Positions 19,531-28,671 are shown, counted from the first letter of the stretch. The stretch: DNA of 38,287 nucleotides from Pseudoalteromonas sp. G4 (GCF_028875915.1 NZ_JAPEHW010000037.1:1-38287), one strand, 5' to 3'. Translations and numbers: made by a program. The notes: generated by a model not told the origin, from the sequence alone.

Positions 19531-21435
19531 ATACACAGCTTCACAATGACTTCTCAAAAATTGCTCTAAATTATGCTGTTTTGCAGGCCTTGAAATCATA
19601 TATCCTTGTAAAGCATCACAACAACAATCCGTGTAAAAATCAGCTAACTCGTCAGATTCGACACCTTCACCAACGACTTCAATATTGAGCTGCTGTGCTG
19701 CATTGATAATACTTTTTACTAAAGAGCTATTTACTGTATCTAGATTAGTAACTAGTTTGCGATCTAACTTAATGCGGTCAATCGGGTAATCATGCAATGT
19801 GCGAAGTGACGTATGGCTTGAACCAAAGCGATCAATGGCAATCTTCACACCTAAATCAGCCAGCTTTTTAGTGATTTGAAATGATTTTTTTTCTGATGAG
19901 GTTAGACAAGACTCTTGAATATCGAGTTCTATCATCTCAGGTGCGATGTTAAATCGCGCAATTTCGTTATGCAGGTGAGGTAAAAAGTTAGGGTGATAAA
20001 AATAGGATTTAGAAATATTAATGCTAATAGGCACTGAGCTATCAATTAGTTTTTTCTCAGCCCATGTTTTACGGCAACGACAGGCTTCATGAATAACCCA
20101 GCTTTCAATTTTATTGGCATGTCCTTCACTTTCAATCACGTTAAAAAATTCTTTTGGTAGACTAGGTTTGCCGTTTTCACGCCAGCGTAACAGTGCTTCT
20201 ATTGAGCAAATTTGTTGATCATTGGTTGTCACTGAGGGTTGAAAGAAGAGCTCGAATTGGCTGTAATCAATTTCATTATTAAGCTGCTCTTTAATTGATG
20301 AGCTGTGATTAAAACTTTCCGTTACTTGGTGTAATTTTACCGAGCCGCGTTTCATATTTTTAGCGCCGTACATGGCGGCATCCGCGCGTTTATAAATCTC
20401 GTTTTCGTCAAGGCTACCATCAGTAATACATGCACCTAGACTGGCTTTAGGGTAGAGGGTATGCCCTTGTAACATGATTGGACGAGATAAAGCGTCATTT
20501 AATTTACGTAGTTTAGTTCTTACCGATTGCTCAGAATTAACTTGTTCAAAGATAATGCAAAATTCATCTCCCCCAAGGCGTGCCACAGTATCTGATTTTC
20601 TTACATGCTCTTTTAGGCGAAGTGCAATTGCATTAAGTAATTGATCGCCTACATGATGACCAAGGGAATCATTAACTTGTTTAAAATCATCTAAATCGAG
20701 TAAGGCGAGGGCTAATTTTTGTTGGTTACGTTTGGTGCGGATCAGGGCTTGGCTTAATCTATCTTCGAATACCTGTCGGTTAGCTAGCCCCGTGAGTGGG
20801 TCTAAAGCTGCCTGTTGCTGTAATTCCCGGTGTTTCAGTGTGAGCTGTGTAACGTCTCGTATCTGCAGTAAATAATGTTGATGATGTTGATTAATTACGT
20901 ACTCATAATGGCGGTTGCGAGGTAAATATTTCAGTTTAATACTTTGCCAATGGCAGTGTGTGGTTGGACAGGGGTTAACAGCATCAAAAATTTGCGAATA
21001 AGGATCATAAAGAAGCTCTTCTATGTGTTTTACCTGCCTTTTACAAATATCATCAAAATAATCATTGGTTGAGATGATATTGCCGTTCATATCAAACGAA
21101 ATTAGGCCTAAATTGAGCTTACTAACCACATCCGCTTGCGGTGCATTTTCATCAAGGCTAATCAATTTACAGGGCTGATTATTGTATTCAATCGGCACTA
21201 TCGAAACGGTAAGGTTTTTAATCGAAAATTGTTTATGAGTATGTAAATTTTCTTTGAGTTGCAAATGGGTCAATTTATCGGATGAGTCACAAAAGAAAGT
21301 TTTTTGTTTTGTATTGAGGTGTGAGGCTTGTTTATTTGAATAAAGCAAATGATGGGTATTTGAAACGATCAAAACGCCAGCCTGATGGCTATTAAATATT
21401 AGTTCCGTTAACTCAGTATTAATCCGATTAATCAT
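19528..21435 (-). CDS. PAS-GGDEF-EAL c-di-GMP signalling protein
   Basis: A 635-aa protein without obvious membrane helices. Residues 1-205 hold one or two PAS-like regions (LISFDMNGNIISTNDYFDDI). The GGDEF domain (about 207-365) has an intact motif at 288-292 and the RKSD inhibitory site exactly five residues before it, so diguanylate cyclase activity with product inhibition is expected. The EAL domain (about 385-625) has EALLRW at 413, NIS at 473, ELDIQES at 503, Lys556 and EGVES at 590. The metal-binding DDFG is IDRFG, with Arg536 for the second Asp, so phosphodiesterase activity is doubtful. It may act as a cyclase or c-di-GMP sensor. Confidence 0.92.
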   Translation of the reverse strand: MINRINTELTELIFNSHQAGVLIVSNTHHLLYSNKQASHLNTKQKTFFCDSSDKLTHLQLKENLHTHKQFSIKNLTVSIVPIEYNNQPCKLISLDENAPQADVVSKLNLGLISFDMNGNIISTNDYFDDICKRQVKHIEELLYDPYSQIFDAVNPCPTTHCHWQSIKLKYLPRNRHYEYVINQHHQHYLLQIRDVTQLTLKHRELQQQAALDPLTGLANRQVFEDRLSQALIRTKRNQQKLALALLDLDDFKQVNDSLGHHVGDQLLNAIALRLKEHVRKSDTVARLGGDEFCIIFEQVNSEQSVRTKLRKLNDALSRPIMLQGHTLYPKASLGACITDGSLDENEIYKRADAAMYGAKNMKRGSVKLHQVTESFNHSSSIKEQLNNEIDYSQFELFFQPSVTTNDQQICSIEALLRWRENGKPSLPKEFFNVIESEGHANKIESWVIHEACRCRKTWAEKKLIDSSVPISINISKSYFYHPNFLPHLHNEIARFNIAPEMIELDIQESCLTSSEKKSFQITKKLADLGVKIAIDRFGSSHTSLRTLHDYPIDRIKLDRKLVTNLDTVNSSLVKSIINAAQQLNIEVVGEGVESDELADFYTDCCCDALQGYMISRPAKQHNLEQFLRSHCEAVY

Positions 21436-21568
21436 CTATAAGTTTGTTTTTATATTTATATTTGTTCACGTAACTATAGGAGAGATTTAGAAGTTTTCAA
21501 ATCTTGATAGAAAATTTATAGAACTTGGTTTAAGGTTAAAGTAACTAGACTAACAAACCAGCGTTTTT

Positions 21569-21910
21569 ATGAGTGATTTAGACGTAAACATTAACTCCGA
21601 TGCCTTGTTTGCTATGCAAGACCTGTTACAAGACCAATTTTTACCCACCCTTGAGTTTTGTTTAACAGAATTTGACAGGTTACAAGCCGATCTTGAGCGT
21701 GATTTTGATGTAAATACTACAGATGCCATACGCCATGCTCATAGTTTAAAATCGAACGCTGCACAATTTGGTGCAGACTCCCTGGCGCAACTTGCAAAAG
21801 AACTAGAGCACGCGTTAGGTCAAGGGGATATGACGTTATCGCAAAGCCTGAGAGAAGCTTTGCCTGCGCATATTTCAGCTACTAAAGAAGCCATTAATAA
21901 AGTCATTTAA
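21569..21910 (+). CDS. Stand-alone Hpt (histidine phosphotransfer) protein
   Basis: A 113-aa four-helix phosphotransfer protein. The Hpt signature AHSLKSNAAQFGADSLAQLAKELEHA is clear, with His58 as the expected phosphorylation site. The acidic N-terminal part (about 1-50) forms the other helices. It stands alone and divergent from the GGDEF-EAL gene, so its kinase and receiver partners are elsewhere; the hybrid kinase at 12.2-14.9 kb carries its own Hpt and does not need it. Start codon ATG with no strong ribosome site. Confidence 0.85.
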   Translation: MSDLDVNINSDALFAMQDLLQDQFLPTLEFCLTEFDRLQADLERDFDVNTTDAIRHAHSLKSNAAQFGADSLAQLAKELEHALGQGDMTLSQSLREALPAHISATKEAINKVI

Positions 21911-22015
21911 TTATTTTATTCTAAAAAGCGCTTTATGCTTTCGCTTTCTATGCAAATGGGGTAGCCTGTGGTGGAAGCATGCGCTATTTCTTACTCTCAT
22001 TTCTAGTATGATTTT

Positions 22016-22039
22016 CTTGTTTAAATTTTATTAAACAAG
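22016..22039. other. Hairpin CTTGTTTAA / TTAAACAAG upstream of alaA
   Basis: A perfect 9-bp AT-rich inverted repeat with a 6-base loop, about 80 bases upstream of the chosen alaA start. It could end the Hpt transcript or be an operator; no T-run marks it as a terminator. Confidence 0.4.
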
Positions 22040-22120
22040 GGTGCGTGTCTTTGTTTTCATTTTAATTCGATGAGTGTTAGACAAAACGCTCACATTATTT
22101 GTATTCGGGGACGTTTGGCA

Positions 22121-23332
22121 GTGTTTAAAAAAAGCGATAAATTACAAGGGGTTTGTTATGACATTCGTGGGCCAGTTTTAAAAATGGCACGTGAAATGGA
22201 AGATCAAGGGGAGCAAGTATTAAAACTAAATATTGGTAACCCAGCCGCCTTTGGCTTTGATATGCCAGAGGATATGTTAAAAGACATTATTCGTAATTTA
22301 AGCGCTGCCCAAGGCTACTGTGATTCAAAGGGGCTTTATTCGGCCCGCGTATCTATTTATCAGTATTATCAAAATAAAAAGTTTACCAACCTGTCGATAG
22401 ACAATATCTTTATCGGAAATGGAGTCAGTGAACTTATTCAAATGGCAACCCAAGCATTGCTAAATAGTAATGATGAAGTGCTTATTCCTGCACCTGACTA
22501 TCCGCTTTGGACTGCGTCGGTAAAATTAGCTGGGGGCAACCCTGTTCATTACATTTGTGACGAAGAGCAAGATTGGTTCCCAGATATTAATGATATTAAA
22601 AGTAAAATTACTTCTAAAACCAAAGCGATTGTATTAATCAACCCAAATAATCCAACCGGTGCTGTTTATGATGAAGCATTGTTAAATGATTTATTAGGGC
22701 TGGCCCGTGAACATAACCTTCTCGTGTTTAGTGATGAAATATACGAAAAGATTATTTACGACAACATACCTTATACCTCGATTGCAAGTTTATGTGATGA
22801 TGTGCCAATTATTACTTTTAACGGTCTTGCGAAAACCTATCGTGCAGCAGGGCTACGTATGGGCTGGATGGTATTAAGTGGTAAAATTTCGCAACTTGAA
22901 GAATATATTCAAGGGTTAGAGATGCTCGCGTCAATGCGTCTTTGTGCCAATGTACCCGCACAATATGCAATTCAGCAAGCGTTAGGCGGTGTACAATCGA
23001 TTGACGAGCTGATCCTGCCTGGTGGACGCTTATACCAACAACGCGATATTATCTTTGAAGGCTTGAATGCAATTGAAGGGGTATCGTGCGTTAAACCAAA
23101 GGGTGCGCTTTATGGCTTTGCGAAATTTGACCGCAAACGCTTCAACGTGAAAGATGACGAAAAACTAATACTCGACCTGTTAAAACAAGAACGTATTCTG
23201 TTGGTACATGGCCGAGCATTCAATTGGCCAAAACCAGATCACTTTAGATTAGTGTTTTTACCTCATCCAGATCAGCTCAAACCCGCAATTGAAGGTATTC
23301 AACGCTTTTTTGCTAGCTACCAGCAAGAGTGA
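22121..23332 (+). CDS. alaA: Glutamate-pyruvate aminotransferase AlaA
   Basis: PLP-dependent alanine-synthesising aminotransferase, fold type I. The sequence tracks E. coli AlaA: KLQGVCYDIRGPVLKMAREME, LNIGNPAAFGFD, NPNNPTGAVY, SDEIYEKI and the Schiff-base lysine in FNGLAKTYRAAGLRMGW. The frame is open from ATG 22070, but those extra 17 residues match nothing in the family. GTG 22121 has GGGGA 9 bases upstream and gives MFKKSDKLQGVCYDIRG, the right N terminus and a 403-aa protein (E. coli: 405), so I chose it. The 3' end overlaps the convergent M15 peptidase gene by 20 bases. Confidence 0.94.
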   Translation: MFKKSDKLQGVCYDIRGPVLKMAREMEDQGEQVLKLNIGNPAAFGFDMPEDMLKDIIRNLSAAQGYCDSKGLYSARVSIYQYYQNKKFTNLSIDNIFIGNGVSELIQMATQALLNSNDEVLIPAPDYPLWTASVKLAGGNPVHYICDEEQDWFPDINDIKSKITSKTKAIVLINPNNPTGAVYDEALLNDLLGLAREHNLLVFSDEIYEKIIYDNIPYTSIASLCDDVPIITFNGLAKTYRAAGLRMGWMVLSGKISQLEEYIQGLEMLASMRLCANVPAQYAIQQALGGVQSIDELILPGGRLYQQRDIIFEGLNAIEGVSCVKPKGALYGFAKFDRKRFNVKDDEKLILDLLKQERILLVHGRAFNWPKPDHFRLVFLPHPDQLKPAIEGIQRFFASYQQE

Positions 23333-23996
23333 TGTTAGTTACAAAATGCGGATAAATTTCATCGAGTTGGTCAACTAAGGTTGGCCAACCTGCAACATTA
23401 GACTGTTTTAAAGCATCAACTAGTAATTGTTCTGAATGCACATTCATATAAAACTCAGAACGTTCAATATGACTAATGTGCCATGGCTCTTTGGCAACAC
23501 CCCCATTGAAGTGTTTATAAGGTAAGAAAAAGCCGTATTTTTCAGCGTTATTAGCTAACCAGTTACTGAGCTCACAAAACGGCCCATGTTCACTGTACTC
23601 TGCTTGGCATAGTTGCAACTGATAGTCATCAGCGACTTTACTTGCATCAAACACATCCATATCGGTGCCAAAATGATGCCGACTAGCCCCCGGAATTGCA
23701 CTAAAAAGCATTATGGCAAAACACTTCTCGGCATCGTTTAGAGAGGCCATGTCTACTGGATTATCGTTAATATCAAAAACAGGCCTGATTAAATTGAACT
23801 TGTTGTTCCAAATTAGCGATTGTCTTTCAAAATCACGAAACGTTGATGCCAATGTGAGGGTAATGCCGCTTTTTTTAGCGGCACTAACCATTTGCTCAAG
23901 ATCGCGTTTAATCCTATGTTCGACTAATCGACCTTGAAAATCGCTTAAATGTGCTTGCGATAAGCCAAGTGCAGCTTGCTCAACTAAGTTAAACAT
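23313..23996 (-). CDS. M15-family D-alanyl-D-alanine (or LD-) carboxypeptidase
   Basis: A 227-aa zinc peptidase of the VanY/M15B type, which trims peptidoglycan stem peptides. The zinc motif [11 protein letters not shown] (SxHxxGxxxD, His107 and Asp114) and the second motif EPWH (Glu170, His173) are both present, as is an early STFRDFERQ segment common in the family. No signal peptide is visible, so either it works in the cytoplasm (recycling) or export is unusual. It is the last gene of a minus-strand operon: its start overlaps the dapE stop by 13 bases and its end overlaps alaA by 20. Linking a DAP-pathway enzyme with a wall peptidase is sensible. Confidence 0.85.
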   Translation of the reverse strand: MFNLVEQAALGLSQAHLSDFQGRLVEHRIKRDLEQMVSAAKKSGITLTLASTFRDFERQSLIWNNKFNLIRPVFDINDNPVDMASLNDAEKCFAIMLFSAIPGASRHHFGTDMDVFDASKVADDYQLQLCQAEYSEHGPFCELSNWLANNAEKYGFFLPYKHFNGGVAKEPWHISHIERSEFYMNVHSEQLLVDALKQSNVAGWPTLVDQLDEIYPHFVTNITLAGS

Positions 23997-25117
23997 TTAA
24001 CCAAAATCGCTTCATAAATGTCGGTAAGTACTTCAAGATCACGTGCATTAACACATTCGTTCACTTTGTGAATGGTGGCATTGATAGGACCAAGCTCAAC
24101 CACTTGTGCGCCTGTTTGAGCAATAAACCTACCATCTGAAGTGCCACCTGTGGTTTCTACAGATGTATAAATATGCTGAATATCTTTAATTGCAGCGACC
24201 GTTGCTTCTAGCAGCGGACCCGAATCAGTTAAAAACGGCAGTCCGTTATAAACCCATCGAATATCATAGTCGAGGCCATGGTGGTCTAAAATCGCGACGG
24301 TGCGCGCAGTAAGCTCATCAGCGGTAACTTCTGTGCTGTAACGGAAGTTAAATTGAACTTCGACGCTGCCAGGGATCACATTACCGGCACCTGTACCGCC
24401 ATTGATATTGGAAATTTGAAAACTGGTCGCAGGGAAGTAGTCATTTCCTTTATCCCATGTCGTATTAGCAAGCTCATCTAGTGCAGGGGCAACTAAATGA
24501 ATAGGGTTCTTTGCTAAATGAGGGTAGGCAACGTGGCCTTGAATACCTTTAACATTAACAAAGCCTGTTAATGATCCTCGGCGGCCATTTTTAACCACAT
24601 CGCCAAGGATGTGGCTTGATGAGGGCTCGCCCACTAAGCACATATCTATTTTTTCATTGCGCGCTTCTAACAAGTCGATTACTTTTGTGGTGCCGTTAAT
24701 AAACGGGCCTTCTTCATCAGAGGTAATTAAAAATGCAATGCTACCCTTGTGGTCTGGGTGTTTTTTTACAAAACGCTCTGTGGCAATGAGCATTGCCGCA
24801 AGAGAGCCTTTCATATCAGCAGCGCCACGACCATGTATATAGCCATCGAGCAAGTTGCCAGAAAAAGGCGGTTGATGCCAATTTTCAACTGGCCCGGTAG
24901 GTACCACATCGGTATGACCTGCAAAACAAAATACAGGCGAAGTATTACCTTTTCGTGCCCACATATTAAGCGTATCGGTAAAGAATAACTCTTCAATATT
25001 GAAGTTTAGCGGCCTAAGAATATCTGCCATTATCTCTTGGCAGCCAGCATCATCGGGCGTCACCGACGGCTTTTGAATAAGTGCCTGTGTTAGGCTAATT
25101 ACGTCATTTGAACTCAT
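23984..25117 (-). CDS. dapE: Succinyl-diaminopimelate desuccinylase
   Basis: Makes LL-diaminopimelate from the N-succinyl form, for lysine and peptidoglycan. M20 di-zinc peptidase fold: His68 in [12 protein letters not shown], bridging Asp101 in GRGAADMKG, catalytic Glu135 in TSDEEGPF, and the late GGTSDGRF and NATIHKVNE segments. At 377 aa it is full length (E. coli: 375). Its ATG overlaps the end of the Spx/ArsC-like gene by 4 bases, the same pairing as yffB-dapE in E. coli. Confidence 0.97.
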   Translation of the reverse strand: MSSNDVISLTQALIQKPSVTPDDAGCQEIMADILRPLNFNIEELFFTDTLNMWARKGNTSPVFCFAGHTDVVPTGPVENWHQPPFSGNLLDGYIHGRGAADMKGSLAAMLIATERFVKKHPDHKGSIAFLITSDEEGPFINGTTKVIDLLEARNEKIDMCLVGEPSSSHILGDVVKNGRRGSLTGFVNVKGIQGHVAYPHLAKNPIHLVAPALDELANTTWDKGNDYFPATSFQISNINGGTGAGNVIPGSVEVQFNFRYSTEVTADELTARTVAILDHHGLDYDIRWVYNGLPFLTDSGPLLEATVAAIKDIQHIYTSVETTGGTSDGRFIAQTGAQVVELGPINATIHKVNECVNARDLEVLTDIYEAILVKCLT

Positions 25118-25458
25118 GCAAAGATACTTTTATATTGTTCCGCTTTAAAGCCCAAATGAAGCTCACCTTCTTTATCTAAAATAGGGCGTTTTATCATGGC
25201 TGGTTGTTCAACTAATAAAGACACCACAGACTCGGCATTTAATGATTCTTTTGTTGCATCGTCCAGTTGGCGATAGGTTGTGCCACGCTTATTTAAGACT
25301 TGTTGCCAATCAAGTTGCTGGCAGAACTGAGATACCATTTGCGCATCAATACCGTCTTTGCGGTAATCGTGAAAGATATATTCAATATTGTTTTGCTCAA
25401 GCCATTTTTTTGCTTTTTTAATCGTGTCGCAGTTTGGAATGCCAAAAAGTTTAATCAT
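25114..25458 (-). CDS. yffB: ArsC/Spx-family thioredoxin-fold protein (YffB-like)
   Basis: A 114-aa ArsC-fold protein. It starts [20 protein letters not shown] with a single active-type Cys10 (CDT rather than CxxC), then [11 protein letters not shown] and the late [11 protein letters not shown] with the family Arg-Pro. E. coli YffB sits next to dapE in the same order; its role is not settled (a glutathione-dependent thiol reductase role has been suggested). It overlaps dapE by 4 bases and the upstream EIIA-like gene by 8, so translation is coupled. Confidence 0.9.
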   Translation of the reverse strand: MIKLFGIPNCDTIKKAKKWLEQNNIEYIFHDYRKDGIDAQMVSQFCQQLDWQQVLNKRGTTYRQLDDATKESLNAESVVSLLVEQPAMIKRPILDKEGELHLGFKAEQYKSIFA

Positions 25459-25963
25459 GGTTAATTCGTTTTGTTAGTTTAAAGAGAATATCATTGCCAG
25501 CAGTTACGCGGTTTGCTTGATAGTAACATTTATCAAGCACCTTATTTAATCGCTCAGTATCAAGTAATAAAACACTGGCGTAAACAGCGTGTTGTTGTTT
25601 TCGAAAATCAAAACTTGCAATAAGTTGCCCTGCGCTAAATTGTTCACCTAGCTTAAAGTGCTGTTTAAAGCCTGTCATCGGGCCAAAGTCATCTTTTAGC
25701 GTGATTAGCACTAATAACTTAACCCCTTGCTTTGACTTAAAAATAAACTCTAACCCTCCTTGATTTACCGACAACAGGGTGCCGCTAAACGGGGCATAGA
25801 GCTGATAGTTACTGACTTCAAGCTCAACACCTAAACCAAGTAACTGATTGCTGACTAACGGATTGCTTGACTCGCGTTGCGGTAAAATCCGCCCAGAGAA
25901 AGGGGCGTGGATTATAAGGGCAGTATGTTTTACAGCATAAAAATCTTGCTTTAATACCCGCAT
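25451..25963 (-). CDS. EIIA-Glc-like protein lacking both active-site histidines
   Basis: A 170-aa protein colinear with E. coli EIIA-Glc (Crr): IIHAPFSGRIL for EIIAPLSGEIV, NYQLYAPFSGTL for NKMVAPVDGTI, GFKQHFKLGEQFSAGQLIASFD for GFKRIAEEGQRVKVGDTVIEFD, and VTAGNDILFKL near the end. The phosphorylated histidine (LFVHFG) is Leu86 here (LLVLIT), and the helper histidine (NHAF) is Leu71 (GLEF). It therefore cannot take phosphate from HPr in the usual way. It may have become a binding or regulatory module. Its ATG overlaps the ACT protein stop (TAATG), and its end overlaps the yffB-like gene. Assignment to the fold is by eye; function is unknown. Confidence 0.75.
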   Translation of the reverse strand: MRVLKQDFYAVKHTALIIHAPFSGRILPQRESSNPLVSNQLLGLGVELEVSNYQLYAPFSGTLLSVNQGGLEFIFKSKQGVKLLVLITLKDDFGPMTGFKQHFKLGEQFSAGQLIASFDFRKQQHAVYASVLLLDTERLNKVLDKCYYQANRVTAGNDILFKLTKRINHD

Positions 25964-26349
25964 TAACTGTTCACCACTTTATAACCAGCTTTGCTTAAGT
26001 GGGAGATTGCATCATTAATACGTGCTTCTTTTACCAAAATGTAATCGGTATCAAATGTTGAAATGGCGAAAATGGAGATTTTTGCAGCCGCTAAGACACC
26101 AGAAATATTTGATAAGATCCCTGTCATTGAAAACCCCAGTGGGCCAAGAACTTCTAATGCTGCCCAGTCATCTTCTTGTTCATTTGAATCTAACTCAACA
26201 TAAGATGGGCAAACAACTGACAGCTCATCATACGTTCGGGCGATAAAAAAGACCTTGGCTTGATAAACTGCTTGCGGAATAGGCGTGTCTACGTCAAAAC
26301 TATGTATCGTAAATGTTTCTTGCATTACGGCTAACGTTTGTTGTGACAT
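25963..26349 (-). CDS. ACT domain protein
   Basis: A 128-aa protein whose second half (WAALEVLGPLGFSMTGILSNISGVLAAAKISIFAISTFDTDYILVK) is a clear ACT-type regulatory fold of the kind that binds amino acids; the first half looks like a related ACT-like half, as in two-ACT (CASTOR-like) proteins. No catalytic domain is attached. It is first in the overlapping operon with the EIIA-like protein, yffB-like, dapE and the M15 peptidase. A lysine or other amino-acid sensing role is a guess from context. The pta gene is 80 bases upstream but separated by a hairpin. Confidence 0.8.
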   Translation of the reverse strand: MSQQTLAVMQETFTIHSFDVDTPIPQAVYQAKVFFIARTYDELSVVCPSYVELDSNEQEDDWAALEVLGPLGFSMTGILSNISGVLAAAKISIFAISTFDTDYILVKEARINDAISHLSKAGYKVVNS

Positions 26350-26376
26350 AAAGCTCCCATATTTCGTTTTGATTTA

Positions 26377-26416
26377 TAGCCTTACAATATCAAAAATATT
26401 GATGTCTGTAAGGCTA
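26377..26416 (-). terminator. Hairpin between pta and the ACT-dapE operon
   Basis: TAGCCTTACA (26377-26386) pairs perfectly with TGTAAGGCTA (26407-26416); a smaller AATAT/ATATT stem can form inside the 20-base loop. It starts 12 bases after the pta stop on the minus strand. The T-run is poor, so efficiency is uncertain, but it is the natural end of the pta transcript. Confidence 0.6.
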
Positions 26417-26428
26417 TTTTCAAGCAAA

Positions 26429-28576
26429 TCAGCGGGTTTCTTGTGTCGCCTGAATTGCTGTTAACGCGATTGTGTAAACAATATCATCGACTAATGCGCC
26501 ACGTGATAAGTCATTAACTGGTTTGCGCATACCTTGCAGCATCGGGCCGATTGAAATAAGGTCCGCACTACGTTGAACAGCCTTGTAAGTTGTATTACCT
26601 GTATTTAAATCAGGGAACACAAATACGGTTGCTTTACCTGCTACTTTACTGTTTGGCGCTTTTTTCTTTGCAACGCTTTCCATAATTGCAGCGTCATATT
26701 GCAGTGGTCCATCAATTAATAAATCAGGGCGTTTTGCTTGCGCAAGTTCTGTTGCTAAACGTACTTTTTCAACATCATCACCGGTGCCTGAGGTGCCGGT
26801 ACTGTAGCTTATCATGGCTACACGTGGCTCAATACCAAACGCGGCAGCGCTATCAGCAGATTGAATAGCAATATCAGCTAATTGCTCAGCAGTTGGATCT
26901 GGGTTAATTGCGCAGTCACCATAAACCAGTACTTGATCAGGTAATAACATGAAAAATACTGATGAAACCAGAGAACTGTTTGGCGCTGTTTTAATTAATT
27001 GTAGTGGTGGGCGAATGGTATTAGCAGTGGTGTGAACTGCACCAGACACTAAGCCATCAACTTTATTTTCGGCTAGCATCATGGTACCAAGCACCACATT
27101 ATCCTGCAGTTGTTCTTCAGCAATAACCTCGGTTAACCCTTTATGTTTACGAAGTTCAACCATCGGTGCGATGTAATTTTGACGAACAACACTAGGGTCT
27201 TGAATCTCAACGTTATCGTTAAGCTGAACACCTTGTTGTTCAGCAATACGTTCAATTTCTTCACGGTCACCTAATAACACGGTGCGTGCAATATTTCGCT
27301 CACCACAAATCGCAGCCGCTTTAATGGTACGTGGTTCGTTACCTTCAGGCAAAACAATGGTTTTTTGCGCAGCGCGTGCGCTAGACGACAGTAAATGACG
27401 AAACGCAGGAGGTGACATTTTACGGTTTAGGGCAACACCTTGCGTTAGTGACTCTAACCAGTCTTTATCAATATGTCGGGCATTATGATCTTTTACTTTT
27501 TCGATGCGCTGTTCATCATCCACAGGAACTTCTAAGTTAAAGCTTTGTAATAGGATTGAGGTGCGCCAAGTATCGTTTTGAGTACAAATAATTGGTATGC
27601 CAGTGTCAAACGCTTGTTCACAAAGCTTTAAAATACGCTCTTCCGGTTTAAAACCACCTGTAAGCAATACCGCGCCAAGTTTGGTACCGTTCATTGCGGA
27701 TAAACACGCAGCTACCAGTACATCAGAACGATCACCTGGGGTCACTAGTAATGCACCAGGAGAAAAGTGATTAAGAATATTAGACACTGTGCGCGCACAG
27801 AAAGTAACACTGCGCAGGCGGCGGTGTTCAATGTCGCCGTAATGTAAAATTTCAGCATTTAAATGCTTAGCAAGATCCATCACACGTGGTGCTACTAAAT
27901 CTTGATACCAAGGCACAGCACCTAAAAGTTTAAACGGTTTTTTACGAAAGAGTGGCAATGAAGCAATGCGATTAAGCTCAATTTGCAAACTGTCATCGTT
28001 GCTTGGCTCAATAAAGTCAGTGCGAATATTGCCTTCTTCATCAAGCGGCGCATTTACTTTATTGAAAATACAACCAAGTACACGAGGGTGTTCTACACCA
28101 CCATATAAACTAGCAGCCAGCTCAATACGATCTTCAATTTCATCTACATCGTCGTTACTAGGGGTTAAAACAAACACAATGTGCGCACCAAGAGTTTGTG
28201 CAATCTCTCGGTTTACACGGCCAACATAAGGTTGTTTGCGTGTTGGCACCATACCTTCAATAATCGCAACGTCGTCTTTGCCAACGTGCTTTTCAAAGCG
28301 CCCGACAATCTCTTCGAGTAACACTTCCGTTTTACCATCACCAATCATTTGCTCTGCTGTGTGCAAATCATATGATGGTGCAGGGTTAATAGTGGAGCCA
28401 ATTTTGACAATTTCAGATGAGAGCTCAGGGCCACTTTTCTTGCCGCGAGGCTGAGAAATCGGTTTAAAAAAGTTTACTTTAACCGATTTTTTTTCAAGGG
28501 CACGTACTAAGCCAACAGAGACAGAGGTTAAACCAACACCGGTTGATACCGGAATAAGCATAATGCGATGAGACAT
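26429..28576 (-). CDS. pta: Phosphate acetyltransferase
   Basis: Interconverts acetyl-CoA and acetyl phosphate. It is the long enterobacterial form: N-terminal P-loop-like domain ([24 protein letters not shown]), central DRTGG region ([13 protein letters not shown]) and C-terminal PTA catalytic domain ([18 protein letters not shown] ... [14 protein letters not shown] ... YSTGTSGTG). The frame is open to 28621, but ATG 28576 (MSHRIMLIP) matches the family and has GGAGG about 8 bases upstream, so it is 715 aa. The start overlaps a TAA stop (TAATG) that belongs to the remnant of ackA, its normal operon partner. The bulk of ackA is not there, so pta transcription now depends on the inserted DNA or a local promoter. 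Confidence 0.96.
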   Translation of the reverse strand: MSHRIMLIPVSTGVGLTSVSVGLVRALEKKSVKVNFFKPISQPRGKKSGPELSSEIVKIGSTINPAPSYDLHTAEQMIGDGKTEVLLEEIVGRFEKHVGKDDVAIIEGMVPTRKQPYVGRVNREIAQTLGAHIVFVLTPSNDDVDEIEDRIELAASLYGGVEHPRVLGCIFNKVNAPLDEEGNIRTDFIEPSNDDSLQIELNRIASLPLFRKKPFKLLGAVPWYQDLVAPRVMDLAKHLNAEILHYGDIEHRRLRSVTFCARTVSNILNHFSPGALLVTPGDRSDVLVAACLSAMNGTKLGAVLLTGGFKPEERILKLCEQAFDTGIPIICTQNDTWRTSILLQSFNLEVPVDDEQRIEKVKDHNARHIDKDWLESLTQGVALNRKMSPPAFRHLLSSSARAAQKTIVLPEGNEPRTIKAAAICGERNIARTVLLGDREEIERIAEQQGVQLNDNVEIQDPSVVRQNYIAPMVELRKHKGLTEVIAEEQLQDNVVLGTMMLAENKVDGLVSGAVHTTANTIRPPLQLIKTAPNSSLVSSVFFMLLPDQVLVYGDCAINPDPTAEQLADIAIQSADSAAAFGIEPRVAMISYSTGTSGTGDDVEKVRLATELAQAKRPDLLIDGPLQYDAAIMESVAKKKAPNSKVAGKATVFVFPDLNTGNTTYKAVQRSADLISIGPMLQGMRKPVNDLSRGALVDDIVYTIALTAIQATQETR

Positions 28577-28671
28577 TATTTTGCCTCCACAAGCTTGTGC
28601 GCATCCATTGCAATAACCCATTCTTCATTAGATGAAGAGTATTTATTTCGACGTGTTTTTTTTGAAACCAT
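28576..28671 (-). pseudogene. ackA: 3' remnant of acetate kinase gene ackA
   Basis: Minus-strand frame ending in TAA at 28576-28578, which overlaps the pta ATG by one base. Its last residues read [17 protein letters not shown], which matches the C terminus of AckA (E. coli: NEELVIAQDASRLTA). Upstream of that, the frame reads MVSKKTRRNKYSSS, which is not AckA-like and starts at an ATG (28669-28671) inside the inserted DNA. So homology stops at about 28626-28630, where a palindrome marks the likely junction. The remainder of ackA is absent from the window. The short frame may still serve to couple translation into pta. The AckA match is by eye over 17 residues, helped by the pta context. Confidence 0.78.
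28622..28638. other. Candidate attachment-site core (palindrome in ackA end)
   Basis: TCTTCAT-TAG-ATGAAGA, a perfect 7+3+7 dyad located where AckA homology ends and about 100 bases from the recombinase start. Large serine recombinases act on short imperfect palindromic att sites, and their gene usually lies next to one. The exact crossover dinucleotide cannot be decided without the empty site. Confidence 0.45.

Noticed and set aside
28577..28621. N-terminal extension of Pta ([15 protein letters not shown]).
   Set aside because: Not Pta-like; the same bases in another frame encode the AckA C terminus and the Pta ribosome site.
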